Assembly (NCBI RefSeq): GCF_030405905.1
Contig: NZ_JASATW010000006.1
Location: 186,001-250,000 of the forward strand
Origin: Sphaerothrix gracilis
Lineage (GTDB): Bacteria; Cyanobacteriota; Cyanobacteriia; Phormidesmidales; Phormidesmidaceae
DNA: 64,000 bases
Reading direction: 5' to 3'
Shown: positions 9,318 through 17,901 of the stretch, piece by piece
Layout of the letters: every line of letters starts with the position of its first letter
Position numbering within the stretch: the first letter of the stretch is position 1
Position numbers and translations under genes: made by a program
The notes under the pieces: generated by a model
The model's input: the letters and a program-made list of their open reading frames with translations, nothing else
Told to the model about the DNA's origin: nothing
Databases searched by the model: none

Positions 9318-10664
9318 CTAATTGAAGACTTTTATGATCGGCTTGTTAGAGGAGCAAAAATCGACGTAGGCCGAACTTCCTATAGACTTCTCGTCATCAG
9401 AACAATCAACTTTAAACTGAGTAGCATCTATTATCCGATGTAAAAACTGAATTTCATGATCAATAATTCCTAGAACTCCTACATTCATAAAGTAAGTCCC
9501 AGGAAACATAATGGTTAAGAAGTTTATTTTTACAGATACTTTTGCATATGGAGTGATCTCATCTATAACTTCAAATCTATCTGTTCTTATACCACCTATT
9601 TCAATACCAGATATTGATTTAATCAGAGTGCCAAAAAAGACTTTCTCAGCTTTCTTATAAAATTCTACCTCGTACTCAAGAGTATATTCTTCTTTACTCT
9701 TTAAAAGAGTAACTGCTTTATTCTCATTATCTCTAATAGCAACTCCTTTTATTTTTGCCCCATTGGGTTTGTACTCTATAGAGCTTTTAGGTTTGATGAC
9801 CTTATCGTTGGGCTTATATACAGAAGAATGTCTTAAACTATTCTCTTTAGATGCTTGGTCAGAATAGCTTAAACTAGCACTTTTATGAAAATCTAGTATT
9901 TCATGCCGAACTAACGATCGTAGATTTCGAGGTGCAAGAATTAACTTTCTATAGTTTTCAACTGCTATCTTAGAGGGTGCTCGCATAAGTATTTGGGATT
10001 TGTCTAAGATGCAAGCAGAATCACAAATTTCAAGAACTATATTAGTCGCATGTGAGACAAATAGTATGGTAACTTTCTGCTGTTTAAATAATTCTAGTCG
10101 GGAAAAACATTTTCTCTGAAACCCTTCGTCACCTACAGCTAAAGCCTCATCAATAATGAGAATTTCTGGGTTTACATTTACAGCTACTGAAAATGCTAAC
10201 CTCACAAACATTCCACTTGAATACGTTTTAACTGGTTGATCAATAAACTCTCCAATATCCGCAAACGATTCAATTTCACTAAACCGAGCCTCAATTTCTT
10301 CTTGATTTAATCCCAAAATTTGACCATTAAAAAAGACGTTCTGTCGCCCTGTAAACTCAGGATTAAATCCGCTCCCTAACTCTAGCAGGGCCGACACTCG
10401 TCCACTTACTTGAACCTCACCACTAGTTGGCTGCAAGGTTCCCGCTATTATCTGCAATAAAGTGCTCTTTCCCGATCCATTGCAACCAATAATTCCAACT
10501 GTTTCTCCTTTAGGAATTTCTAAATTAATATTGTCTAAAGCCCAAAACTCTTTTGATTTTATTTTTCCTGGCAAAAAAATTTCCTTTAAGCGATCGCTAG
10601 GATGATGGTATCGCTTAAATACCTTAGAGACATTTTTGAGTGAAATAGCAATATCGTCGGACAT
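9318..10664 (-). CDS. wzt: polysaccharide ABC transporter ATP-binding protein with C-terminal carbohydrate-binding domain
   Basis: A 448-residue ATPase. The nucleotide-binding domain has Walker A GCNGSGKST at 60-68, the ABC signature YSSGMFVRLAF and Walker B EILIIDEALAVGD. After about residue 250 comes a roughly 200-residue extension ending in a beta-sandwich (KGVAIRDNENKAV onward), as in Wzt of O-antigen systems such as E. coli O8/O9a, where the tail binds the finished polymer terminus. It drives export of a completed lipid-linked glycan across the inner membrane with the permease gene 20 nt upstream. The tail implies that the export signal is a specific chain end, possibly methylated. Confidence 0.93.
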   Translation of the reverse strand: MSDDIAISLKNVSKVFKRYHHPSDRLKEIFLPGKIKSKEFWALDNINLEIPKGETVGIIGCNGSGKSTLLQIIAGTLQPTSGEVQVSGRVSALLELGSGFNPEFTGRQNVFFNGQILGLNQEEIEARFSEIESFADIGEFIDQPVKTYSSGMFVRLAFSVAVNVNPEILIIDEALAVGDEGFQRKCFSRLELFKQQKVTILFVSHATNIVLEICDSACILDKSQILMRAPSKIAVENYRKLILAPRNLRSLVRHEILDFHKSASLSYSDQASKENSLRHSSVYKPNDKVIKPKSSIEYKPNGAKIKGVAIRDNENKAVTLLKSKEEYTLEYEVEFYKKAEKVFFGTLIKSISGIEIGGIRTDRFEVIDEITPYAKVSVKINFLTIMFPGTYFMNVGVLGIIDHEIQFLHRIIDATQFKVDCSDDEKSIGSSAYVDFCSSNKPIIKVFN

Positions 10665-10684
10665 GTAAATCCAGAAGACAGAAA

Positions 10685-11593
10685 CTACAGTACATCAGCA
10701 AAGGCAGGGCGGAGCTTACGGTAGCACCAAAAACCTCCCCAAAAAATAAATCCAGAAATTACAGTGGCGCTGCCCCATTCGCCCCAGTGAGTTATCTCCC
10801 CTATCAAAACGATGTCTCGATACATTTCGCCAATTGCTGCCAAAGGATTTAACCAGAAAACCCAAGTTTGAAACGGCTGAGGAATCATGTCTGCTGGATA
10901 GATCAGCGGAGTTGCATAAAACCAGATGTTGAGAAGTACCCCTAACGTCTGTGGAATATCTCGGATGAACACCGTAATGCCTGCTGTCAAAAAGCCTAGT
11001 CCTGCCGTTAGCAACAGCTGTGGCAACCAGACTAGGGGTAATAGTAGTAAAGTCGGATGCACAGAATGATCTACAAAGGCTACGAAAGCGATTAGTACCA
11101 TCAGGCCAAAAGTACTTTCTAAAAAACTTGCGCAGATAGGAACAAGAGGCAGCAGCGATAGAGGAAAGACTACTTTTTTAACTAAATTTGACTGAGCAAT
11201 TACCGAGCCTGAGGCCTGAACTAGGCCACTACTGAATGCAATCCACGGTAGTAATCCCGCAAACAGCCACAGGCCAAAAATGAAAGAATTATCCTCAGGC
11301 ATTCCTCTGAGACTCAGCTTTACCCGCAGCACGATGGCAAATACGTAAGTATAAATTAATAGCTGAGATAATTGATTAAGCAGCGGCCATAAGTTGCCCA
11401 AGATGGAACCTTTGTAGCGAGCTTCCATATCTCGCTGCACCAAGGTTCTAAGTAAGTTCAGCTTTGCCCACTGGGGTTCACTCAGTGGAATTAAAGGTTT
11501 AAGGCGGAGGATTGGTCGCTTGATAGCTCTGATGCAGAACTTGAGGGATGCCTTTAAGGGCCGCAATACCGCTGTCACGTGCTTTATCCTCAC
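10685..11593 (-). CDS. wzm: polysaccharide ABC transporter permease
   Basis: A 302-residue ABC-2 type permease with about six membrane helices (for example IYTYVFAIVLRV, LWLFAGLLPWIAFSSGL, FGLMVLIAFVAFV and GFIFWGGFWCYRKL). It shows the LVQRDMEARYKGSILGNLW amphipathic entry motif typical of Wzm/RfbA and NPLAAIGEMYRD near the end. It forms the channel partner of Wzt. The start is GTG. It is the first gene of the minus-strand cluster; the 220 bp upstream should hold the cluster promoter. Unlike the genes behind it, its base composition is close to that of the rest of the genome. Confidence 0.92.
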   Translation of the reverse strand: MRIKHVTAVLRPLKASLKFCIRAIKRPILRLKPLIPLSEPQWAKLNLLRTLVQRDMEARYKGSILGNLWPLLNQLSQLLIYTYVFAIVLRVKLSLRGMPEDNSFIFGLWLFAGLLPWIAFSSGLVQASGSVIAQSNLVKKVVFPLSLLPLVPICASFLESTFGLMVLIAFVAFVDHSVHPTLLLLPLVWLPQLLLTAGLGFLTAGITVFIRDIPQTLGVLLNIWFYATPLIYPADMIPQPFQTWVFWLNPLAAIGEMYRDIVLIGEITHWGEWGSATVISGFIFWGGFWCYRKLRPAFADVL

Positions 11594-11813
11594 TCAGGTC
11601 AACAGTAGCTAGAATTCTGTTAACTTCTTATTGGCAGACATAATATCGTAGTGTTGCTTTTTGTGAGATTTAGCCCCTCCACGGGACTTTTACTGCAAAA
11701 CTAGCTGAGCAGTATCTAAGCATTTAGGATCTTGTCAGGTCAAGATCAGAGATGCAATAGATCAACATCCCCATTCATTGAATTAGCCATTTTACGAGTA
11801 TAGACAAGCTGCT

Positions 11814-13712
11814 CTAAAGCGATCGCACCCCTGATTCCTTTAGTGCCTGGTATGTAGACTCCATTTTAGGATCTGGGGGGACAAAAATGACAAGTCCGTC
11901 TCGACCGCGGGTGAGCAAGACACGGTAGCTGTTGCGGCGCAGGCGCAGCGGGTCTTTGACGTTGCGCTGGCGGGTGCGGGTAATCCAGGCTTGGCCGTTC
12001 CAGAGCAAGTCATCGCCCCAACCGATGATGGGAAAGTCTAGCTCCAAGCCTTGGCAGCTAAACTCGGTGACAACGCGCTCTAAGGCGCAGCAGGAAAGGG
12101 GCGAGTCGGGTGGGTCGATGTACCAAGGGCCGACCTTGAGCCGCTGGGTCGCAAGATAATCGTTGCGGATGCCGTAGTCAGGTAGGTTGCGGGCACGGGA
12201 GGAGGCCATCAGGCCGTAGCGCTTCTGGGGCTGATCCTGATAGCGATCGCGGCAGTATTGTTTAGCCACTTCTAAGTCGCGGGTGAGGTAGGCGTCAAAC
12301 CCTGCAGCCGCGATCGCGGGCATCAGGGCCGCCGCCGCTGTAAGATTGCCGCTGAGAAGATGGGCAGCCCAAGTTTGGACGTCCTTGGCTAGGTGCGATC
12401 GCAGCGAAGTTGATAAGTTGAATAGATCATCGGTGTAGAGCTGGTTAGATGACAGCGCCTCAAAGTATTCAGCCTGCTGCGAGGAACAGTGTACCTGCCA
12501 GGGCTGCTGAGCCTGCTCTAAAGCTACATTCCACTGTTCAGTGCCTTCTTCCTCGCCCACGTGAATTTCTTGACCTTCCCCAATCAGCCCCAGGACGACA
12601 CACCAGTCCGGGATGCGCTCAGCAATAGTCAGAACTGCGCCCGCCGCCGCTGCTTCAATGCCATATTTCTCGCTCATACGCTCGGCATCCCAGGCTCGCT
12701 GAGCTTCATCAAACACAATGATGTGCTCTGGCGGCGCGGTTTGGCGGCGGACCTGATGCTGGAGATAAAAATTGCGAATGCCCTGGACAAAGACACGGCT
12801 CTTGAGAGCATACTGCAGCACCTGAATTAGCGGCGCATTGCCGGAGAGCAGCACCGCCGTCTTATCCTGCTCGGACTGGAGCGGATTTTGATAGACAAAC
12901 TGCAGACCCACCAGGGTTTTTCCAGCGCCGGGCACCCCCGTAATCAGCACTAGATGTCGTTCCTGTTGGGCCTGAGCCTGTTGGACTAACTGATTGAGAT
13001 AATCCAGCAGTTCGGGAATGCGGGCGCTGCGAGCACGGCGAATATTAGGCAAGGGCTCGTGCTGAAAAATCTGCTGGGCGGCCTGCACGACGCTAGGCAA
13101 GGGCTGGTACTCAGCAGTAAGCCAGGCTTGGGGATCAACGGCGGGCGATCGCGTCTCTAAACCTACTAAATACTCAGCGATCGCGCTGGGAGAGAGTACC
13201 TGAACACTTTCTACCTGCTGACTAAGAGTCTCCGTTCGACGAGTCGGGACTAGGATTGGCGTTAGCGGATGCTGGCGAGAGCCACTGTGATATTCAGCTA
13301 GATCCCGAACGTAGGCAGCTACCTGGTCTAGATCGGCAGCGATCGCCGCCGTTTTTTGCTTAAATTCAACCACCAAAATCTGACCCGCCGCCAAAATCAC
13401 TAAATCAGGGCGGCGACCGCCCTCGCGGGGCAGTTCGTACTCAAATACCAGCGTCCACCCGGCAGCGGCAGGACGCTGAGCCACAACCTGGCTGAGCTGG
13501 GCCTGCATAATTTCGCCGCTGTCGGCCCAAGCCTGCTGCTGAGTCTGAGTGGCCTGCTGCTGATAAAGAGTCTGATAGCTGCGCCCCAAAGCCTGGAGCC
13601 AAGCGGTAATTTCCAGTTGCAAAAAGTCTGAGACCGTTCCTGACCAGCCCCAGGCCGGAACCGTTTCTGGACTAAATAGGCCGAGCTGCTCCGTCAACGT
13701 GTCCTGTGGCAC
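11814..13712 (-). CDS. DUF2075-type helicase-like protein with N-terminal nuclease-like domain
   Basis: A 632-residue protein with two parts. Residues 80-130 carry a PD-(D/E)xK pattern: RRPDLVILA with Asp103 and ILVVEFKQK with Glu116 and Lys118. Residues 250-620 form a superfamily 1 P-loop domain of the DUF2075 kind: Walker A GVPGAGKT at 259-266, Walker B IIVFDEAQRAW at 331-341, and a C-terminal motif VI-like LLTRGRDGLVIFVP. Such nuclease plus helicase proteins occur in DNA repair and in defence islands; the role here is unknown. The start is GTG. It stands alone between the polysaccharide cluster and housekeeping genes and contains HIP1 sites. Confidence 0.78.
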   Translation of the reverse strand: MPQDTLTEQLGLFSPETVPAWGWSGTVSDFLQLEITAWLQALGRSYQTLYQQQATQTQQQAWADSGEIMQAQLSQVVAQRPAAAGWTLVFEYELPREGGRRPDLVILAAGQILVVEFKQKTAAIAADLDQVAAYVRDLAEYHSGSRQHPLTPILVPTRRTETLSQQVESVQVLSPSAIAEYLVGLETRSPAVDPQAWLTAEYQPLPSVVQAAQQIFQHEPLPNIRRARSARIPELLDYLNQLVQQAQAQQERHLVLITGVPGAGKTLVGLQFVYQNPLQSEQDKTAVLLSGNAPLIQVLQYALKSRVFVQGIRNFYLQHQVRRQTAPPEHIIVFDEAQRAWDAERMSEKYGIEAAAAGAVLTIAERIPDWCVVLGLIGEGQEIHVGEEEGTEQWNVALEQAQQPWQVHCSSQQAEYFEALSSNQLYTDDLFNLSTSLRSHLAKDVQTWAAHLLSGNLTAAAALMPAIAAAGFDAYLTRDLEVAKQYCRDRYQDQPQKRYGLMASSRARNLPDYGIRNDYLATQRLKVGPWYIDPPDSPLSCCALERVVTEFSCQGLELDFPIIGWGDDLLWNGQAWITRTRQRNVKDPLRLRRNSYRVLLTRGRDGLVIFVPPDPKMESTYQALKESGVRSL

Positions 13713-13801
13713 CGCTTAAAATCCCTAATTTCTCTGGGCATGATAAAACGCGGCGACGGGTCTTGCCCTGTCTCTAAAAGCAGACTTTTCCCAGGTTGCG
13801 C

Positions 13802-14284
13802 TCAGTTACCGCCAGAGGCATCTCGCTGCCGCAGCCTGTAAAGGGACTCATTGAGCTGCGATCGCGCTTCTGGATAGTCAGCATCGAGCTGGAGCACCCG
13901 GTTGAAGGCTGTCACCGCGTCATTGAAGTTGCGCTGGCGCTTGTAGGCTAGCCCTAGCTGAAAAAAGGCATCCACGTTGTCTGGCTCTAGGCGAACGACT
14001 TGGCGAAAGGTATCGGCGGCTTTGGCCGGCTGCTGTGATTTGGCATAAGCCTGGCCCAGCTGCCAGTAAGCCTCAGCATTATCGGGATTGGCTTCAATCT
14101 GGGTCTGATAGGCCGCGATCGCCGTTTGCGTATTGTCAAAGTCTGCTAGCGGCTGCACTTCAGAGCTGGCAGTTAGCTCATCCGAGCTGTCTAGGGTGAC
14201 GTTCTGGCAGCCTGCTGCTGGCAAAACCACAACCAGCAGGCTGAGCCAGAAGGACACCGGACTAATTTGGATCGAAAAAAACAT
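13802..14284 (-). CDS. TPR-repeat lipoprotein
   Basis: I start this gene at the ATG at 14284. That gives a 160-residue protein with a typical lipoprotein signal (MFFSIQISPVSFWLSLLVVV, then LPAAGC with the lipidated Cys at 25). The longer reading frame to 14359 would bury the signal and overlap the next gene by 62 bp. After the signal come two to three tetratricopeptide repeats (AEAYWQLGQAYAKSQQPAKA, DAFFQLGLAYKRQRNFNDA, then a partial one). TPRs bind other proteins, so this is probably a membrane-anchored scaffold. The gap to the upstream small gene is 13 nt. Partner unknown. Confidence 0.75.
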   Translation of the reverse strand: MFFSIQISPVSFWLSLLVVVLPAAGCQNVTLDSSDELTASSEVQPLADFDNTQTAIAAYQTQIEANPDNAEAYWQLGQAYAKSQQPAKAADTFRQVVRLEPDNVDAFFQLGLAYKRQRNFNDAVTAFNRVLQLDADYPEARSQLNESLYRLRQRDASGGN

Positions 14285-14297
14285 GAAAAAATTGGGC

Positions 14298-14531
14298 CTA
14301 GGAGCTTTGGCGGTCTGACTGCTGCTGGGAAAGTCGTAGCTGGTGATTGTGGCTGTCAAACATGAGGCAGAGACCGAAGTTAAACACCCCTAGGCTAGCG
14401 GTGCCCAACCAGAACCAGCCGCCGCCAGCAATTTTCTGGGCCAGGGCTTCGCCAAACAGACTAAGGCCAAAACCCACACAGAGCAGACCGCCAATGCCTT
14501 TAATCAGCCAGAGTTTTTTCTCTTTTGACAT
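14298..14531 (-). CDS. small membrane protein, conserved-looking, function unknown
   Basis: A 77-residue protein with two hydrophobic segments (IKGIGGLLCVGFGLSLFG and WFWLGTASLGVFNFGLCLMF) joined by a short loop, and a polar C-terminus rich in His, Gln and Ser. The N-terminus MSKEKKLW is basic and should face the cytoplasm. It sits 13 nt upstream of the TPR lipoprotein and 39 nt downstream of the DUF309 gene, all on the same strand, so the three may be one operon. No named family recognised. Confidence 0.6.
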   Translation of the reverse strand: MSKEKKLWLIKGIGGLLCVGFGLSLFGEALAQKIAGGGWFWLGTASLGVFNFGLCLMFDSHNHQLRLSQQQSDRQSS

Positions 14532-14570
14532 GGAATTTTCTGGATTTCTAAAATTTCCTTTGAAAGCTTT

Positions 14571-15020
14571 CTAAGATACCGCCCGGATTTGCGGCAGCTT
14601 CAGCTCGCACCCTGCGATCGCCGTCATTGCTGCCTGGTCGTTCTGATTCACGGCTGTCGCTAAACTGTCAACCCCTCCAATTCCAACTTTTTGCAAAGTA
14701 GATAGCCAGCTTTGGCTCTGGTCGATTAGATTTTCCACATCAACGCCGCCATGGCTGGGTTCAAACGGGTACAGGCGGTTAGTCCCTTCTCCCAGCAAAA
14801 TAGCGGCCCCTTGCCAGTTGCTATTGCCCAAATGATAGAAGGCAACGGCTATCTGCAAAATCCCTTGATAAAAGGGTTTGACGTAGGTATCTGCTTCCAT
14901 CCACAGGGCTTCTAGGGTGTCATGGCAGGCATAAAACTGACCGCTATTAAACTGCTCCACCCCCTGTTGAAAAGCAGGCGGTAGGGCCTCAAACGGGGTG
15001 CGATCGGAAAAATGAGTCAT
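14571..15020 (-). CDS. DUF309 family protein
   Basis: A 149-residue all-helical protein. The core FNSGQFYACHDTLEALWMEA (about 24-43) followed by YQGILQIAVAFYHLGNSNWQGA matches the DUF309 family, which is common in cyanobacteria and plastids and has no assigned reaction. The conserved His, Glu and Trp pattern suggests a metal or ligand pocket, but nothing is established. It is divergently transcribed from glmM with 100 bp between the starts. Confidence 0.82.
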   Translation of the reverse strand: MTHFSDRTPFEALPPAFQQGVEQFNSGQFYACHDTLEALWMEADTYVKPFYQGILQIAVAFYHLGNSNWQGAAILLGEGTNRLYPFEPSHGGVDVENLIDQSQSWLSTLQKVGIGGVDSLATAVNQNDQAAMTAIAGCELKLPQIRAVS

Positions 15021-15120
15021 TAGACACTAGACTTAACTGGCACAAGATTGTAAACAAATTGTAAAAAGGAGATGCTATTCTCCACTGTGAGTGAGTGTGG
15101 TGTAGGAGTGAAAAAGTTTT

Positions 15121-16590
15121 ATGGTAACTTCCCCTCTGCGGGCAGCAGTTCCTGTGTTGGGACGAGACAGTGCTGCCCCTAGGTCGCCTCAGGGACTGGG
15201 CTGGCCGCTATTAGAGCTACCCCAAGCCTCTCTTTTTGGGACTGACGGTATTCGAGGACGCGCTGGCGATTTGCTGACGGCTCCGCTGGCACTGCAGATC
15301 GGCTTCTGGGCCGGACAGGTGCTGCAGGGGCAGACCCTGCTGTCTGGTCCGATCATTGTGGGCCAGGATTCGCGCAATTCCAGCGATATGCTAGCAATGG
15401 CGCTGTCTGCGGGCCTGACTGCAGCCGGACTGGAGGTTTGGAATTTAGGGCTCTGCCCGACGGCAGCGGTGGCCTACTTGACCTGCACCTGTCAGGCCGT
15501 TGGCGGCATTATGATTTCAGCCAGCCATAACCCCCCTGCTGACAATGGTATCAAGTTCTTTGCCCCCGATGGTACTAAGCTCTCAGGGATGATTCAGGCT
15601 CAAATTGAGCAGGCACTGCGCCAGGGACAGTGCAGCCCCTTCGCTGAGGTGCAGAATAACCAGTGGGGCCAGCATCACTTCCGCCCAGAACTCGTGGAGC
15701 AGTACGCGGCCTTTTTACAGTCACCCCTACCAGCAGCCCTCAATCTCAGCGGCATGCGGATTGTTTTAGATATGGCCTGGGGGGCAGCAACCCGCGTAGC
15801 TGAGCCGGTTTTTTGTCGCACGGGGGCTGAGATTATTAGCTTACACGGGACGCCCGACGGCGATCGCATCAATGTCGGCTGCGGCTCCACCCATCTAGAT
15901 CCGCTCAAGGCGGCAGTGCAAAACCATCAGGCCGATCTGGGCTTTGCCTTTGACGGGGATGCCGACCGGGTGATTGCCGTGGATGCCCAGGGCCGGGTCG
16001 TCGATGGTGACTACATTCTCTACTTTTGGGGCCAAACCCTGCATCAAACCGAGCAGCTGCCAGAAAATACGATTGTCTCCACCGTGATGGCGAATTTGGG
16101 GTTTGAGCGGGCCTGGCAGCAGCTTGGCGGTCAGCTCATTCGCACCAAAGTAGGCGATCAGCACGTCCACGCCGAAATGCTGCAGCGGGGCGCGAAGCTG
16201 GGCGGCGAACAGTCGGGCCATATTCTCTGCCATCACTACAGCATGACCGGAGACGGCATCCTGACGGCGCTGCACCTGGCAAATTTGGTCAACCGCTCTG
16301 GCGGCACCCTGTCTGAGCTGGTGGATCAGAGCTTCCAGCCCTATCCACAACTGCTCAAGAATGTGCGGGTAGAAGACCGCGATCGCCGGTTGAACTGGCA
16401 CACCCATGAGCGTCTGCAACAGGCGATCGCTCAGGCAGAAGCCGCAATGGGCGACCAAGGGCGGGTCTTAGTCCGCGCTTCGGGCACAGAACCCGTAATT
16501 CGAGTCATGGTAGAAGCGGCTGATGCTGCGATGGCTCAGAGCTGGACAGATCGCTTGGTTACTGCTGTCCAAACCCACTTGGCGGCTTAG
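15121..16590 (+). CDS. glmM: phosphoglucosamine mutase
   Basis: A 489-residue enzyme that converts glucosamine-6-phosphate to glucosamine-1-phosphate on the path to UDP-GlcNAc for peptidoglycan and surface glycans. All four family motifs are visible: FGTDGIRG at 39-46, the phospho-serine loop ISASHNP with Ser135, the metal loop DGDADR at 278-283, GEQSGH in the sugar-binding loop, and the phosphate-binding RASGTEP near 461. It carries about 30 extra N-terminal residues compared with the 445-residue E. coli enzyme, a feature I have seen in cyanobacterial GlmM. ATG start preceded by GGAG. Confidence 0.95.
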   Translation: MVTSPLRAAVPVLGRDSAAPRSPQGLGWPLLELPQASLFGTDGIRGRAGDLLTAPLALQIGFWAGQVLQGQTLLSGPIIVGQDSRNSSDMLAMALSAGLTAAGLEVWNLGLCPTAAVAYLTCTCQAVGGIMISASHNPPADNGIKFFAPDGTKLSGMIQAQIEQALRQGQCSPFAEVQNNQWGQHHFRPELVEQYAAFLQSPLPAALNLSGMRIVLDMAWGAATRVAEPVFCRTGAEIISLHGTPDGDRINVGCGSTHLDPLKAAVQNHQADLGFAFDGDADRVIAVDAQGRVVDGDYILYFWGQTLHQTEQLPENTIVSTVMANLGFERAWQQLGGQLIRTKVGDQHVHAEMLQRGAKLGGEQSGHILCHHYSMTGDGILTALHLANLVNRSGGTLSELVDQSFQPYPQLLKNVRVEDRDRRLNWHTHERLQQAIAQAEAAMGDQGRVLVRASGTEPVIRVMVEAADAAMAQSWTDRLVTAVQTHLAA

Positions 16591-16700
16591 GCAACGAGAC
16601 AAAGGTAGCTAATAATTTGCAGGCACCTTTATGCTTGTCCATAGGGCCTGCTAGTCGGCTAAAGCTGTCTAGCAAGTCTGGGACACAGTTCTGAAACCAA

Positions 16701-17762
16701 ATGAAGCTGAGCTATCGTTGGCGTCGTCGCCTAGTTCGTCTGCGGCGGCAGTTGTGGGGTTTAACTGAGAGCAATCAGGGCGACTGGGTCTGGCTGAAAA
16801 CGAAGCCGCTGCCCGTAGTGACTCTCAACCGGGAGCTATGGCGCTGGGCCGAGCCTTCAGTCAACTATTACATGCTGATGTTCCTGTCGGGGGTGATTGC
16901 CACCCTCGGCCTGCTCGCCAACAGCAGCGCCACGATTATTGGCGCCATGATCGTGGCACCGCTGATGGGGCCGATCATTGGCATGGCCTTTGCCGTGGCG
17001 ATGGGCAACCGCCGTCTGCTGAAGCGGGCCAGCTTTTCGATGGTGACGGGGGTGTTGCTGAACGTGCTAACGGCCATGCTGATCACCTACCTAGTGGGCC
17101 TAGACACGCTCACCACCGAGGTGCAGGTGCGAATGCAGCCCACCCTAATTGACTTGGGGGTAGCTCTAGCGGCTGGCGCTGCTGGCGCCTATGCCAAGGC
17201 CCGCAAGCATATTTCAGATGCTTTGCCGGGAGTGGCGATCGCCGTGGCCCTAGTGCCTCCCCTCAGCGTCATTGGCATCGGCATTGCCTCCTGGTCTAGA
17301 ACCGTCGCCGTTGGCTCAACTCTGCTATTTCTCACCAACCTAGCCAGCGTCATTTTCTGCGGTGCCCTGGTCTTTTTGGCCCAAAACTACGGCTCGCTCA
17401 ATCGAGCCCAGCGGGGACTCACGGTTTCAGTGTTGGTCTTAGCGCTGCTGGGCTTGCCCCTGGGATTTTCCTTTCGCGATTTAGTGATTAAAGAGCGGAC
17501 GCGGGCCAGGCTTAACCAACTCGTGCGGCAGCGCACCTCCACGCTCAACAATGTCGATATTGAAAATTTGACGGTGCAGCGGCAGCCCGGTCGCGGACTG
17601 GCCGTTGAGCTAGAAATCTCCGCCCCTTCCAACAGCATTTCAGGTCAGGATATCGATGTTTTACACAGCTTTTTAGAAGAAGAACTGAATACCTCGGTTG
17701 ATCTGGATGTCTCCGTAATCCCGATCGATCGCTTTCGCTCATCGACCCATCAGAGGCAGTAG
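16701..17762 (+). CDS. DUF389 membrane protein
   Basis: A 353-residue integral membrane protein of the DUF389 (TIGR00341/TIGR00271) type. The signature is the helix pair around SGVIATLGLLANSSATIIGAM and APLMGPIIGMAFAVAMGN, followed by four more helices (GVLLNVLTAMLITYLVGL, ALVPPLSVIGIGIA, STLLFLTNLASVIFCG, VLVLALLGLPLGF). The C-terminal 90 residues are soluble. Function of the family is not established; transport or envelope stress roles have been proposed. It is 110 bp downstream of glmM on the same strand. Confidence 0.85.
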   Translation: MKLSYRWRRRLVRLRRQLWGLTESNQGDWVWLKTKPLPVVTLNRELWRWAEPSVNYYMLMFLSGVIATLGLLANSSATIIGAMIVAPLMGPIIGMAFAVAMGNRRLLKRASFSMVTGVLLNVLTAMLITYLVGLDTLTTEVQVRMQPTLIDLGVALAAGAAGAYAKARKHISDALPGVAIAVALVPPLSVIGIGIASWSRTVAVGSTLLFLTNLASVIFCGALVFLAQNYGSLNRAQRGLTVSVLVLALLGLPLGFSFRDLVIKERTRARLNQLVRQRTSTLNNVDIENLTVQRQPGRGLAVELEISAPSNSISGQDIDVLHSFLEEELNTSVDLDVSVIPIDRFRSSTHQRQ

Positions 17763-17804
17763 ATTACGAGCAAAAAGCCAAACAGACTTTGCCAAAGCGA
17801 CGCC

Positions 17805-17866
17805 TTGTCTGCCCCATCTTCCTTACCTGCCTCATCCCTGCCCCACTCCCCCCTCACCCGTGTCAA
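17805..17866 (+). repeat. pyrimidine-rich low-complexity tract upstream of rnz
   Basis: About 60 bp built from loose CCCCATC / CTGCC / CTCCCC units on the plus strand. Very similar C- and T-rich tracts (read on the plus strand) occur inside the mutS and mfd genes of this window. It appears to be an interspersed simple repeat rather than a regulatory site. Confidence 0.5.
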
Positions 17867-17901
17867 GATAGGCTAAGAAGCTCTAGCATTTTGAGAAAGT
17901 T

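Noticed and set aside
15895..16458. 187-codon minus-strand frame opposite glmM.
   Set aside because: It is antisense to conserved GlmM sequence and shows no protein-like pattern; typical GC-rich shadow.
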